Assembly (NCBI RefSeq): GCF_900109375.1
Contig: NZ_FOAB01000007.1
Location: 310,001 to 374,000, forward strand
Source: Aquimarina amphilecti
Lineage (GTDB): Bacteria > Bacteroidota > Bacteroidia > Flavobacteriales > Flavobacteriaceae
DNA: 64,000 bases
Direction: 5' to 3'
In this document: one piece after another, positions 44,336-53,834 of the stretch
Layout: each line of letters begins with the position of its first letter
How positions within the stretch are numbered: position 1 is the stretch's first letter
Notes under the pieces: generated by a model
Seen by the model: the letters and a program-made list of their open reading frames with translations, nothing else
Told to the model about the DNA's origin: nothing
The model's database searches: none
Position numbers and translations under genes: made by a program

Positions 44336-46822
44336 TTAATCAGTGAACATATTTAATGTTTTGATTAAAACATGAATCCCTGAAGTTGTGGAAGTTTTGA
44401 ACAGAAGTACTTTTTCTTCATTCGGAAGTAAATCAAAAAAGTTATCGCTAAAATGACCTTTGTTATTAGAATATAGGAACACATCTTTTTGTAAGACCGG
44501 TGATGATAATTTAATCTCATAACCATGATCAACCTTAATAACTTTCTTAGTAATATTCTGTGTTGGTAGTTTTAAGTCTTTTGGTTTATTAAAATAAAAA
44601 TTAGTACTTGATTCTTTAAAATCTGATACTAATACCACAGCATCTTTCGAAAAATTCAAATCTTTTATTGGTATTCTAAAAACCACTTGAGAAGCATTTT
44701 CTTTCACAGAAATTTGCTGATTATATTTCCAAACCATCTTACCATTAAAATCCTTAATTTTTAATTTCAAGGCACCGTTCTGTTCTTCTAATTCATCATT
44801 AACAACATATACATTCAATGTATCATTCTCTACTTTTGGAGAAATAAGTACATTCTCAAAACTCTTTTTTACTTTATAATGTAATGCTTTCCAATTTCCT
44901 AAACCATCAATTCCAGACCAAGAAACAACTGGCCAACAATCATTCAATTGCCAATAAAGTGTTCCCATATTATATGGCTTGGCACGACGATGTGCTTCAA
45001 TACCTTTTGTCATACCATATGCTTGTAGCAACTGACTAACATATACATAATCTTCGCCTTTATCGGGAACCGGAAAATCACGTTCCATATATTCTTTTAT
45101 CAGAGCGAATCCTCGATTATGTTTTTGATGTGTAGCAAAACTTGAATGATCAATATCAACACTATCTTTCTCTGTAAAATATTGAATGGCTTGATAACTT
45201 GGAAATGATTGGAATCCAAATTCACTCATAAAACGTGGTACTTTTTCTTCGAATCGTTCGAATGGATATCCATCGTGCCATACTCCCCAATCATGAGCAT
45301 TTCCCTCTGTTCGGAATTTTGGGTTTCCTCTTCCATATTTAGGAGAACTCTCCCAATAAGAGGTGTTTGTTAAATCAGAAACGGTATTGAGTAGAATATC
45401 ATTAAATAGTTTCTGATAATTACCCCATATCTCTGCTTTCTCTTCCTCACTTCTATTGGCTTGCCATCCCCAATTATGCCAAGCTTCGTTATTTTCATTA
45501 TTACCGCACCAGAGCGCAATACTTGCGTGATTACGCAAACGTGTAACATTATCTATCGCTTCTTGTTTTACATTTTCCAAAAAAGCGACATCACCAGGAT
45601 ACATAGCGCAAGCAAACATAAAATCCTGCCATACAAGAATTCCTTTCTCATCTGCTAAATCATAAAAGATATCGTTTTCATATATTCCTCCACCCCAAAC
45701 TCTTAACATATTCATATTAGCATCAATCACATCTTCGAAAAGTTTTTTATAATCTCGATCTGTTACTTCTGGTTGAAAAATATTCTGAGGAATATAATTA
45801 GCGCCTTTCATAAAAACTGGTACCCCATTCAGTTTAAAATAAAAAGATTCTCCTTTTGCATCTTTATCTGCAATTAACTCTATTGTCCGCAATCCTTTTT
45901 TAACTTCTCTTGAAGCCACGACCTCATCCCCGTATTGTATCTGAATATCGATATCGTATAAAAAAGGTTCTCCAAGGTTATGTATCCACCACCATTTTGG
46001 ATTTTCAATCAAAAAATCTATACTATATTTTCTATTTCCCTTTTCTAGTATTATTTTTTTGGATTCGACTATTTCTTTATTAACCAATACATTTACAACC
46101 ACATTTTCATCGAGGTCTTCTTGGGTTGTATTCAACAATATATCGGCTTGTAATTTGGCTTGTTTTTTATCTAGAAAATTTTGTTTAATGTATACATCTT
46201 GTAGCTGTATATCATCCCAAGATTTAAGAACAACTGGCTTCCAAACACCAGCTGTGATAAAAGTAGGACCCCAGTCCCATCCGTAATGAAATTGAGCTTT
46301 ACGAGAGAAAATACGATTTCCAGCTGGTAATTCATAAGACAATTTTCCTTTTTCAATTGCTTCAATTTCTGTTGGATTTTTTAACAGAATCCTTAGTTCG
46401 TTTTCCTTCTGAAGTTTTCCACTTACATCTACATTCCAGGTTCTAAAAGCATTCTTAGTTTTCAAAAGTAAACTATCATTCAAAAATATTTCAGCATAGG
46501 TATCGATACCTTCGAAACTAAGCTGATGATGTTTTCTTCCTAACTGCTCCTCTTCTAGCCTTAAAATAGTTTTGTATTCCCAATCTTCAGAGGTGATCCA
46601 TTGTAATTTCTCTTCATTAACCCCTACAAAAGGGTCTTCAATCTTTTTATTTTTTAGCAAATCCGTATGCACTGTACCAGGAACATATGCAGGTAACCAA
46701 GATGTATCTTTCACTGATCTGAATTGCCATTCACTATCAATCTCGGTAAATAAATTTTTCTTTTTTTTACCACACGATAGAGTTATGAGTACTAACAATA
46801 ATATCCCTACTTTTTTATACAT
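44336..46822 (-). CDS. GH2 beta-mannosidase (lipoprotein)
   Basis: 828 residues from Met 46822 (the open frame runs to 46936, but the signal peptide MYKKVGILLLVLITLSC starts here). GH2 layout: sugar-binding domain (about 25-200), Ig-like domain, then the barrel with acid/base Glu in WCGNNENNEAWHNWGW and nucleophile Glu in FMSEFGFQSFP, as in Bacteroides Man2A. It hydrolyses terminal beta-mannose, for example the Man-beta-1,4-GlcNAc core of N-glycans. It begins 22 bases after the SDR stop at 46845. Confidence 0.92.
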   Translation of the reverse strand: MYKKVGILLLVLITLSCGKKKKNLFTEIDSEWQFRSVKDTSWLPAYVPGTVHTDLLKNKKIEDPFVGVNEEKLQWITSEDWEYKTILRLEEEQLGRKHHQLSFEGIDTYAEIFLNDSLLLKTKNAFRTWNVDVSGKLQKENELRILLKNPTEIEAIEKGKLSYELPAGNRIFSRKAQFHYGWDWGPTFITAGVWKPVVLKSWDDIQLQDVYIKQNFLDKKQAKLQADILLNTTQEDLDENVVVNVLVNKEIVESKKIILEKGNRKYSIDFLIENPKWWWIHNLGEPFLYDIDIQIQYGDEVVASREVKKGLRTIELIADKDAKGESFYFKLNGVPVFMKGANYIPQNIFQPEVTDRDYKKLFEDVIDANMNMLRVWGGGIYENDIFYDLADEKGILVWQDFMFACAMYPGDVAFLENVKQEAIDNVTRLRNHASIALWCGNNENNEAWHNWGWQANRSEEEKAEIWGNYQKLFNDILLNTVSDLTNTSYWESSPKYGRGNPKFRTEGNAHDWGVWHDGYPFERFEEKVPRFMSEFGFQSFPSYQAIQYFTEKDSVDIDHSSFATHQKHNRGFALIKEYMERDFPVPDKGEDYVYVSQLLQAYGMTKGIEAHRRAKPYNMGTLYWQLNDCWPVVSWSGIDGLGNWKALHYKVKKSFENVLISPKVENDTLNVYVVNDELEEQNGALKLKIKDFNGKMVWKYNQQISVKENASQVVFRIPIKDLNFSKDAVVLVSDFKESSTNFYFNKPKDLKLPTQNITKKVIKVDHGYEIKLSSPVLQKDVFLYSNNKGHFSDNFFDLLPNEEKVLLFKTSTTSGIHVLIKTLNMFTD

Positions 46823-46844
46823 ATTAAAGAAAAGTGTTGTAAAA

Positions 46845-47525
46845 CTATGGAGTGCTGCTTGATACTTGCAATACTTTACCATTATAGAACTTATTGGCGG
46901 TAAGCGAAAAATCCTTAATGTAATTTGCCATTTCAATTGCAGTTAGCGGTGCTTGATATCCCGGAAATGCTTCTTCCAACATCTCTGTTTGTACGGCTCC
47001 TAATGCCAATACATTAAAAGCAATACCACTTTCTTTATATTCTTCTGCTAACAATTCACTTAAAGTAATAACAGCTCCTTTACTAGAACTGTAAGCTGCC
47101 AAACCGGGAAACTTCATACTTCCTTGAATTCCTCCCATACTACTTACTGTAACTACATGACTTCCTTTTGTCATATAAGGCAACATAAGACGCGTAATTT
47201 CTGCCACACCAAAAACATTAACTTTATACACTTCTTCGAATTCCTGAGTAGAAATTTCGCCAAAAGGTTTATTTAATAATTTACCGGCATTGTTAATTAA
47301 AATATCTACTTGATTCCAAGAATCATTGACATAGTTTTTCAATTTTTGTAAATCAGATGGACTACACAAGTCAAAAGAAAATGTATGGATATTTTTATGG
47401 TTTAGCACAGCAATAGGTTTTTCATTCCTAGATAATGCCAAGACTTGATGCCCTTCATCTGCGAACAACTTAGCCATCTCATATCCAATCCCTCTGCTTG
47501 CCCCGGTAATTATAATGTTTTTCAT
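46845..47525 (-). CDS. Short-chain dehydrogenase/reductase
   Basis: 226 residues. TGASRGIGYEMAKLFADEGH cofactor motif, DILINNAGKL, YSSSKGA with the active Tyr and Lys. Located between the M28 peptidase and the beta-mannosidase genes on the same strand, so it may belong to the glycan unit; substrate unknown. It differs from the SDR at 20.5 kb in the shorter C-terminus. Confidence 0.82.
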   Translation of the reverse strand: MKNIIITGASRGIGYEMAKLFADEGHQVLALSRNEKPIAVLNHKNIHTFSFDLCSPSDLQKLKNYVNDSWNQVDILINNAGKLLNKPFGEISTQEFEEVYKVNVFGVAEITRLMLPYMTKGSHVVTVSSMGGIQGSMKFPGLAAYSSSKGAVITLSELLAEEYKESGIAFNVLALGAVQTEMLEEAFPGYQAPLTAIEMANYIKDFSLTANKFYNGKVLQVSSSTP

Positions 47526-47534
47526 ATTTTATAT

Positions 47535-47568
47535 AAAAAACCTACCAGACTTTGGAAATCTGATAGGT
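47535..47568 (-). terminator. Terminator of the M28 peptidase gene
   Basis: 10-base arms with one mismatch (ACCTACCAGA / TCTGATAGGT) and a T-run after it on the minus strand, 10 bases after the stop of the peptidase gene. Confidence 0.7.
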
Positions 47569-47577
47569 ATGGTAATA

Positions 47578-48522
47578 TTAATTTAACTTAATTTCTTTAG
47601 TTTGTGTATTTAGAATTTTAGTGATTGCTGGTACACAGTCATTTATTAGCTCTGCCATAAATTCAAAATTCATTTCCGAAACCTCATCATCTACATGGTG
47701 ATAATAATCATAATTAGTAAAATCAAAAGTAGAAATGGTTTGACACGGTACTTCGAATTGTTCGTAAAAAGGATAATTATCACTTCTTCTGAACAATTGA
47801 AACTCTTTTGCTTTAGGCAAAAAACCTATTAGTTCTTTTCCTGAATACTCATTCATTTTATCCGCCATATTGGATATCTCATAACCAGTAATGTAAGCCT
47901 TATAACTTTTATCATTTAATGGTACCCCTATCATTTCAAAATTCACCATAGTATAAAGGTCGAGGTTTTTTTCCTTTAAAACTTTTGCCAAATGGCTAGA
48001 ACCTAATAAACCTCTTTCCTCTGCACCAAATAAAACAAACAGAACACTACGTTTGTTACTTTTTGTTTTCGCAAAATGTTTCGCCAATGAAATTACAGCG
48101 GTACTTCCTGCTGCATTATCATTAGCTCCATTAGCAATCGTATCTCCATTTACATCCTTTCCTGTACCAATATGATCAAAATGCGCTCCAATTACCACAA
48201 ATTCTTTTTTTAAATCAGGATCATGTCCTTCTAAATAACCTACTACATTATATGTTTCAGTTCCTTTGGCATCAAACGTATTTAAATACGAATCAAAATA
48301 AGAATCAACACCATACTTCTTAAATTCCTCTTTAATAAAATTCGCAGCTTTTTTTAATCCTTCAGAACCAGTATCTCTACCTTCCAATTCGTCACTAGCT
48401 AAAAAATTCATAATACTTCCAACATCAGAAGCTTTAATATTTGATGTCTGAGACTGTGCTATAGTTACCTCCTTACAGGTTATAAATAAAAGTGCAATAA
48501 TAAAAAGTGATATCTGTTTCAT
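47578..48522 (-). CDS. M28-family zinc aminopeptidase, exported
   Basis: 314 residues with a signal peptide or lipoprotein signal (MKQISLFIIALLFITC). Metal-binding motifs: GAHFDHIG (His and Asp), NGANDNAAG (bridging Asp), FGAEERGLLGS (Glu pair), and HHVDDE near the C-terminus. Similar to peptidases releasing amino acids from peptides, including the M28 aminopeptidase/glutaminyl cyclase relatives. Has its own terminator. Confidence 0.85.
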   Translation of the reverse strand: MKQISLFIIALLFITCKEVTIAQSQTSNIKASDVGSIMNFLASDELEGRDTGSEGLKKAANFIKEEFKKYGVDSYFDSYLNTFDAKGTETYNVVGYLEGHDPDLKKEFVVIGAHFDHIGTGKDVNGDTIANGANDNAAGSTAVISLAKHFAKTKSNKRSVLFVLFGAEERGLLGSSHLAKVLKEKNLDLYTMVNFEMIGVPLNDKSYKAYITGYEISNMADKMNEYSGKELIGFLPKAKEFQLFRRSDNYPFYEQFEVPCQTISTFDFTNYDYYHHVDDEVSEMNFEFMAELINDCVPAITKILNTQTKEIKLN

Positions 48523-48594
48523 GTTTTTCGTTTTCTGATATAAATGAATATTTTTTGATAAAGATACTTAAAAAGTGTACTCTTAGATCTTCAA

Positions 48595-49182
48595 TTAAGA
48601 TTCCATTGTATCTTTTATTTTTAGAAATTGCAATAACATAACTGTTCTAGCGTCTTTGATTTCACCTGTTTGTATCATATTAAATGCTTTTCTAAATTCT
48701 ATTTCTAGTACATCAATATATTCTTCTTCTTCATCTAACCCACCTCCATTTTCGACTTTCATCTCATCTGTATACTCAGCAATAAATAAATGTGCTATTT
48801 CAGTCATTGTAGCTGGAGAGGCATATACTGAGAATACTTTTTCCACTGAATTAACGGCATAACCTGTTTCCTCAAGCGCTTCTTTTTTTGCACAAACCTC
48901 GGGAGTATCACCATCTAAAGATCCAGCACAAACTTCAATACTCATTCCTGATGTATTACCATTTAAAAAAGTTGGCAACCTAAATTGTCGAGTCAACACG
49001 ACAGTTTTTTTTATCAGATTATATAATAAAACAGAAGCCCCATCTCCATGATCATACACTTCTCGAAGATGTTTTTCGGAAGGATGCGTATCTGTATGCC
49101 TATACTCAAAAGTATATTCCTTCAATAAAAATGTCTTATTGGACAATATATTAGCCTCTAATTTTTCAATTCTTTTATTCAT
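48595..49182 (-). CDS. nudK: Nudix hydrolase, NudK-like (GDP-mannose pyrophosphatase)
   Basis: 195 residues. Nudix box with KEALEETGY and the preceding GSLDGDTPEV, intact apart from Lys for Arg. The N-terminal EYRHTDTHPSEKHLREVYDHGDGASVLLY is characteristic of NudK, which hydrolyses GDP-mannose to mannose-1-phosphate and GMP. Compare the degenerate Nudix lipoprotein at 26 kb. A single gene between the M28 gene and pdhC terminator. Confidence 0.85.
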   Translation of the reverse strand: MNKRIEKLEANILSNKTFLLKEYTFEYRHTDTHPSEKHLREVYDHGDGASVLLYNLIKKTVVLTRQFRLPTFLNGNTSGMSIEVCAGSLDGDTPEVCAKKEALEETGYAVNSVEKVFSVYASPATMTEIAHLFIAEYTDEMKVENGGGLDEEEEYIDVLEIEFRKAFNMIQTGEIKDARTVMLLQFLKIKDTMES

Positions 49183-49193
49183 ATTTTAAATAT

Positions 49194-49225
49194 AAAAAAA
49201 TCCCACTTCTTACGAAGCGGGATTT
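49194..49225 (-). terminator. Terminator of the pdhA-pdhC operon
   Basis: 12-base arms AAATCCCACTTC / GAAGCGGGATTT with one wobble pair and a 4-base loop, followed by TTTTTTT on the minus strand, 28 bases after the pdhC stop. Confidence 0.85.
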
Positions 49226-49253
49226 TAAGTATAATGAATATTCCTTTTTTTAA

Positions 49254-50861
49254 CTATGCCAACATAGTTACAGGGTTTTCTAAGTATTGCTTTAAAGTCT
49301 GCAAAAACTGTGCACCTGAAGCTCCATCAACTGTTCTATGATCACAAGCCAATGTTACTTTCATTGTATTACCAACAACAATCTGACCGTCTCTTACTAC
49401 TGGTTTTTCTACTATAGTACCTACGGATAATATTGCAGAATTGGGTTGATTAATTATGGAAGTAAATTCTTGAATACCAAACATACCCAAATTAGAAACT
49501 GTGAATGTACTTCCACTCATTTCTTGAGGTGTAAGTTTTTTATTTCTAGCTTTAACCGCTAACTCTTTTACATTTGCTCCAATCTGCGTAAGCGACATCT
49601 GATCTGTAAAAGGCAATACAGGAACAACTAATCCATCTGGTACAGCAACAGCAACTCCGATACTTATATGCTTAGCATATTTAGTAACATCATCAGACCA
49701 TTGTGTATTTACTTGTGGATGCTTTCTTAATGCCATAGCACACGATTTAACTACCATATCATTAAATGACACTTTAGTATCTGGTAATCCGTTTATATGC
49801 TTTCTAGAAGCCATCGCATTCTGCATATCAACTTCAATAGTAAGGTAATAATGTGGTGCCGTAAATTTTGATCCAGAAAGACCTCTAGCAATTGCCTTAC
49901 GCATTTGAGAATTCTTAACTTCTTCGAAACTTTCTTCGCCTGCTGGAGTATAAGTTTTTATCGCCGGAGTGGAAGCAGTAGCTGTTGCTGAAGTATTCAC
50001 CGCAGCTGAAGGTGTAAATGTCTCTACATCTTTCTTTACAATTCTACCATTCTCACCAGTACCTTTTACTTGCGCTAAATCAATTCCTTTATCTGCTGCT
50101 ATTTTTTTAGCCAATGGCGAAGCAAAAATTCTCCCTCCCGATGACTCACTACCTACCGAAGCAGTTGCAGTTACTTTTTCTTCTTTTTTCTGAGTAGGAG
50201 TGTCAGCTGTTTTTGCTGGTGCAGAAGCTGCTGTAACATTGCCATTCTTAATAGCCGAAACATCAGTTCCAGCTGGGCCAATAATTGCTAATAATTGATC
50301 AACAGGAGCAGTTTGTCCTTCTTCTATACCTATATGTAATAAGGTGCCATTATAGAAAGATTCAAACTCCATTGTAGCTTTATCAGTTTCAATTTCAGCA
50401 AGTATATCTCCTTCTTCTACAGAATCTCCAACCTTTTTAAGCCAAGTAGCTACAGTACCTTCTTCCATAGTATCACTAAGGCGAGGCATTGTAATTATTT
50501 CTACTCCTTCAGGAATTGATGGAGCAGTAGCAGTAACTGAAGCTGTGTCTTCTGCTTTATCTTCTTTTACTGCTTCGGTTTGTGATTCTTGATTTCCATT
50601 TAGTAAACCAGAGATATCTTCTCCTTCTTCTCCAATGATTGCGAGAAGTTGATCCACTGGTGCAGTTTCTCCTTCTTCAATCCCTACATGAAGTAACACT
50701 CCTTCATAAAAGGATTCAAATTCCATGGTTGCCTTATCGGTCTCAATCTCAGCAAGAATATCTCCTTCGCTAATTTTGTCTCCCTTCTTAACAAGCCACT
50801 TCGCGACTACTCCCTCTTCCATAGTATCGCTCAATCGCGGCATATTAATTACTGTAGCCAT
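49254..50861 (-). CDS. pdhC: Pyruvate dehydrogenase E2 (dihydrolipoamide acetyltransferase), two lipoyl domains
   Basis: 535 residues. Two lipoyl domains with the modified Lys43 and Lys161 (both ETDKATMEFES), linked by Ala/Thr-rich hinges, a peripheral subunit-binding domain (about 245-285, FASPLAKKIAADKGIDLAQVKGTGENGRI), and the catalytic domain (about 305-535) ending DHRTVDGA with the active His. Transfers acetyl from lipoate to CoA. Follows pdhA by 3 bases; E1-beta and E3 are not in the window. Confidence 0.95.
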   Translation of the reverse strand: MATVINMPRLSDTMEEGVVAKWLVKKGDKISEGDILAEIETDKATMEFESFYEGVLLHVGIEEGETAPVDQLLAIIGEEGEDISGLLNGNQESQTEAVKEDKAEDTASVTATAPSIPEGVEIITMPRLSDTMEEGTVATWLKKVGDSVEEGDILAEIETDKATMEFESFYNGTLLHIGIEEGQTAPVDQLLAIIGPAGTDVSAIKNGNVTAASAPAKTADTPTQKKEEKVTATASVGSESSGGRIFASPLAKKIAADKGIDLAQVKGTGENGRIVKKDVETFTPSAAVNTSATATASTPAIKTYTPAGEESFEEVKNSQMRKAIARGLSGSKFTAPHYYLTIEVDMQNAMASRKHINGLPDTKVSFNDMVVKSCAMALRKHPQVNTQWSDDVTKYAKHISIGVAVAVPDGLVVPVLPFTDQMSLTQIGANVKELAVKARNKKLTPQEMSGSTFTVSNLGMFGIQEFTSIINQPNSAILSVGTIVEKPVVRDGQIVVGNTMKVTLACDHRTVDGASGAQFLQTLKQYLENPVTMLA

Positions 50862-50864
50862 AAT

Positions 50865-51866
50865 TTATTGTGGTTTGTGTGATAAAAACGGATAATCTTC
50901 TTGTTCGTATACTACATCGTACATCAAGTTCTTTTCTGGAAATGGAGATTCCTCAGCAAAATTTTGACATTCTGCGACCTTAGCTTTCACTCCTTTGTCA
51001 ATTGCCGCAATCTCTTCTTCAGTTGCATAATTCTTATCTTTTATAACATCCAATATCTGAGTAATCGGATCTATTTTTTGATATTCTGCAACCTCTTCTT
51101 TTGTACGATATTTCTGAGCATCACTCATAGAGTGTCCTCTATAACGGTATGTTTTTAGTTCTAAGAAAGTTGGTCCTCCTCCAGTTCTTGCTCTTGTAAT
51201 TGCTTCATCCATTGCTTCTGCAACTTTAATAGGATTCATAGCATCTACAGGTCCGCAAGGCATTTCATATCCAAGTCCAAGTTTCCATATATCAGTATGA
51301 TTTGCAGTTCTTTCTACAGAAGTACCCATAGCATACCCATTATTTTCAACACAAAAGACAACAGGTAAATTCCATAACATAGCTAAATTAAAAGCCTCAT
51401 GAAGTGATCCCTGACGCGTAGCTCCATCACCCATAAAAGTTAAAGTAACTGCATCTCTTTTGTGATATTTATCTGCAAAAGCTAAACCAGCTCCTAAAGG
51501 AATTTGTCCTCCAACGATACCATGTCCTCCATAGAATCTATGTTCTTTAGAAAAGATATGCATTGATCCTCCCATTCCTTGCGATGTACCTGTTCCCTTA
51601 CCATACAATTCAGCCATTACTCTTTTGGGATCAACACCCATTCCGATTGGCTGAACATGATTACGGTAAGCAGTAATCATTCTATCTTTAGTAAGATCCA
51701 TTGCATGTAAGGCACCAGCTAATATAGCTTCTTGACCATTATATAAATGCAAAAATCCTCTTACTTTCTGTTGGATATAAACTTGAGCAAGTTTGTCTTC
51801 AAACTTTCTCCAGAAAAGCATATCCTCATACCACTTCAGGTAAACTTCTTTGGTTACTTTTTTCAT
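50865..51866 (-). CDS. pdhA: Pyruvate dehydrogenase E1 component, alpha subunit
   Basis: 333 residues, thiamine diphosphate enzyme: GGSMHIF, GHGIVGGQIPLGAGLAFADKY, FMGDGATRQGSLHEAFNLAMLW, and the phosphorylation-loop-like YRYRGHSMSDAQKYR. Decarboxylates pyruvate and passes the acetyl group to E2. Cotranscribed with pdhC. The beta subunit is elsewhere, as in many flavobacteria. Confidence 0.95.
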   Translation of the reverse strand: MKKVTKEVYLKWYEDMLFWRKFEDKLAQVYIQQKVRGFLHLYNGQEAILAGALHAMDLTKDRMITAYRNHVQPIGMGVDPKRVMAELYGKGTGTSQGMGGSMHIFSKEHRFYGGHGIVGGQIPLGAGLAFADKYHKRDAVTLTFMGDGATRQGSLHEAFNLAMLWNLPVVFCVENNGYAMGTSVERTANHTDIWKLGLGYEMPCGPVDAMNPIKVAEAMDEAITRARTGGGPTFLELKTYRYRGHSMSDAQKYRTKEEVAEYQKIDPITQILDVIKDKNYATEEEIAAIDKGVKAKVAECQNFAEESPFPEKNLMYDVVYEQEDYPFLSHKPQ

Positions 51867-52024
51867 CTAAAATGTAATGATATTTCAAAATTAAGTTAGC
51901 TTTATTGCTAACCCCTCTAACAATTACAGAGTTTTTATGCTTATTTTTCAATTAAGCGAAAAACAAAAATAATATATTCATTACTAAGGAGAAAGCAGTT
52001 TTTGGATAAAAATCAACGAAAACG

Positions 52025-52513
52025 TTATAAATACGAATTATCAAAAATAAGAGGTAATAAATTAGCTAAAGAATAAGATTTAACTACTTTTCCTGTTTCT
52101 CCCATAAAATATATCTCAATTGACTTCTTCTGATTTAATTCATATTCCGCTATAGATTGCCTACAAGCACCACAAGGAGGCGTAGGTGTAATCAATTGAT
52201 GCTTTAACGACTTTGCCGAAAGTGCCATCTTTAGAATAGGAACTCCAGGAAAATTTGCTCCTGCCGAAAATATAGCTACGCGCTCTGCACATAAACCGGA
52301 TGGATAACATGCATTTTCTTGATTATTACCTAACACGACTTCTCCATTCTCTAGTAATAAAGCAGCACCCACTAAAAACTCAGAATATGGAGCGTACGCT
52401 TTATCTCTTATTTTAAAGGATTGTTGCATCAATTCTTGAATATCCTTTGGCAACTCTTCTAAGTCATCATATACCTGCAACGTTGATTTAATTTCTATTT
52501 CTTTCACACTCAA
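52025..52513 (-). CDS. cdd: Cytidine deaminase
   Basis: 162 residues. Zinc-binding motifs CAERVAIFSAG (Cys, with catalytic Glu) and PTPPCGACRQ (two Cys), and the substrate loop FLVGAALL. Converts cytidine or deoxycytidine to uridine for pyrimidine salvage. On the same strand as pdhA and porV, separated from pdhA by 158 bases, so it may have a separate transcript. Confidence 0.93.
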   Translation of the reverse strand: MSVKEIEIKSTLQVYDDLEELPKDIQELMQQSFKIRDKAYAPYSEFLVGAALLLENGEVVLGNNQENACYPSGLCAERVAIFSAGANFPGVPILKMALSAKSLKHQLITPTPPCGACRQSIAEYELNQKKSIEIYFMGETGKVVKSYSLANLLPLIFDNSYL

Positions 52514-52577
52514 AATTTTATAGTAGTATTCCTAGCAACACTACTTTCTAATAAAGTATTTACAATGTACTACAAAC

Positions 52578-52615
52578 AAAAAAAGTATCAAACATTAAAG
52601 CTTGATACTTTTTTT
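52578..52615. terminator. Bidirectional-type terminator after porV
   Basis: Perfect 14-base arms AAAAAAAGTATCAA / TTGATACTTTTTTT with a 10-base loop. Downstream of the porU-porV transcript and upstream of cdd. Confidence 0.85.
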
Positions 52616-52634
52616 AAGGTATGAATATCGTTGA

Positions 52635-53795
52635 CTACCTATCGTAAAAATCTTCTCCAAAATTAAATGAAAGACCGAAACGAAGTGTCCCTTCTAAAGG
52701 ACTCTGTACTGATGAAGCATTAAATAAATACGATACATCTAAATTTACTATAGTATATTTAAATCCAAGTCCAAGAGATACGAATTTACGCGCTCCCTTT
52801 TCTTCTGCTTCATTGAAATAACCTCCTCTAAAAGAAAATACATCTTTATATACATACTCTGCTCCTAAAGACCAAGTAAATTCTTCTAATTCCTCACTAA
52901 AACCTCCATCTGCATCTCCCCAAGAAGAAAAGATAGCTCCAAATGAACTTATATCTTGATACTCTGCATTATCTTCTGCATCAATATCGCCATCTCCGTC
53001 AAAATCCTGTGGACTAGGCACTAGTAATTTTGCAAATTCCAAAGATGGTGTAATTCTATTATACTCATCTAATAAAAAGTCAAATCCTGCACCTAATCTA
53101 AACGTGGTAGGAATAAAGTTTTCCTGACCAGCATCGTCATATTTAATTTTAGGTCCAATATTAGATATATTTAGTCCTGCTCTCCATCTACCATTAAAAG
53201 AACTATAAGCTATCTCTTCACTACGATAAAAAGCTGCAACATCTACACCAAAACTTCCTGCAGCGCTTGCATCGGCTCCCAAACCTTGCAATCTCAAATC
53301 AGAACGTAAATATCGTCCAGCAATACCCATAGAAAATGTAGGACTCAGTTGTAATGCGTATGAAACATCTAATGTTAATTCATTAGGTTTCTGTATATTA
53401 GGCTCATCATTAGGCCCCTGTCTAAATTCAATATCTCCTAGACTGAAATACCTGAAACTAGCAGCAACAGCACTTCTACCGTCCTGTCCAAAGCGATTGT
53501 AATAATTTACACTTCCCAAAAATATATCATCTACTAGATTACTTAAATAAGGTGTATAGTTAATACCTACCCCTTGTTGTTTTCCTATAAAAGCATATTT
53601 AGCCGGATTCCATTGTTGTGAAAATGCATCCGCTGAAGTCGCAACTCCCTGATCAGCTAAACCTGCCGCTCTTGCATCCGCAGCTATTAATAAAAAAGGT
53701 GTAGCAGTAGTTATTGCTCGGTTCTGGTCTTGAGCCTTCAATTTAAAATTTGATAGTGTTAAAAACACAAACCCAAGGATTATGATTTTTCTCAT
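52635..53795 (-). CDS. porV: Type IX secretion outer membrane protein PorV (LptO)
   Basis: 386 residues with signal peptide and a beta-barrel of the FadL/PorV type. PorV carries T9SS substrates to the attachment complex with PorU. N-terminal TATPFLLIAADARAAGLADQGVATSADAFSQQWNPAKYAF region and C-terminal LRFGLSFNFGEDFYDR fit the family. Follows porU by 39 bases and is closed by a strong terminator. Confidence 0.92.
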   Translation of the reverse strand: MRKIIILGFVFLTLSNFKLKAQDQNRAITTATPFLLIAADARAAGLADQGVATSADAFSQQWNPAKYAFIGKQQGVGINYTPYLSNLVDDIFLGSVNYYNRFGQDGRSAVAASFRYFSLGDIEFRQGPNDEPNIQKPNELTLDVSYALQLSPTFSMGIAGRYLRSDLRLQGLGADASAAGSFGVDVAAFYRSEEIAYSSFNGRWRAGLNISNIGPKIKYDDAGQENFIPTTFRLGAGFDFLLDEYNRITPSLEFAKLLVPSPQDFDGDGDIDAEDNAEYQDISSFGAIFSSWGDADGGFSEELEEFTWSLGAEYVYKDVFSFRGGYFNEAEEKGARKFVSLGLGFKYTIVNLDVSYLFNASSVQSPLEGTLRFGLSFNFGEDFYDR

Positions 53796-53834
53796 GTGAA
53801 AATTGATTTTGACAAATATATAGTTATTTAGTTA

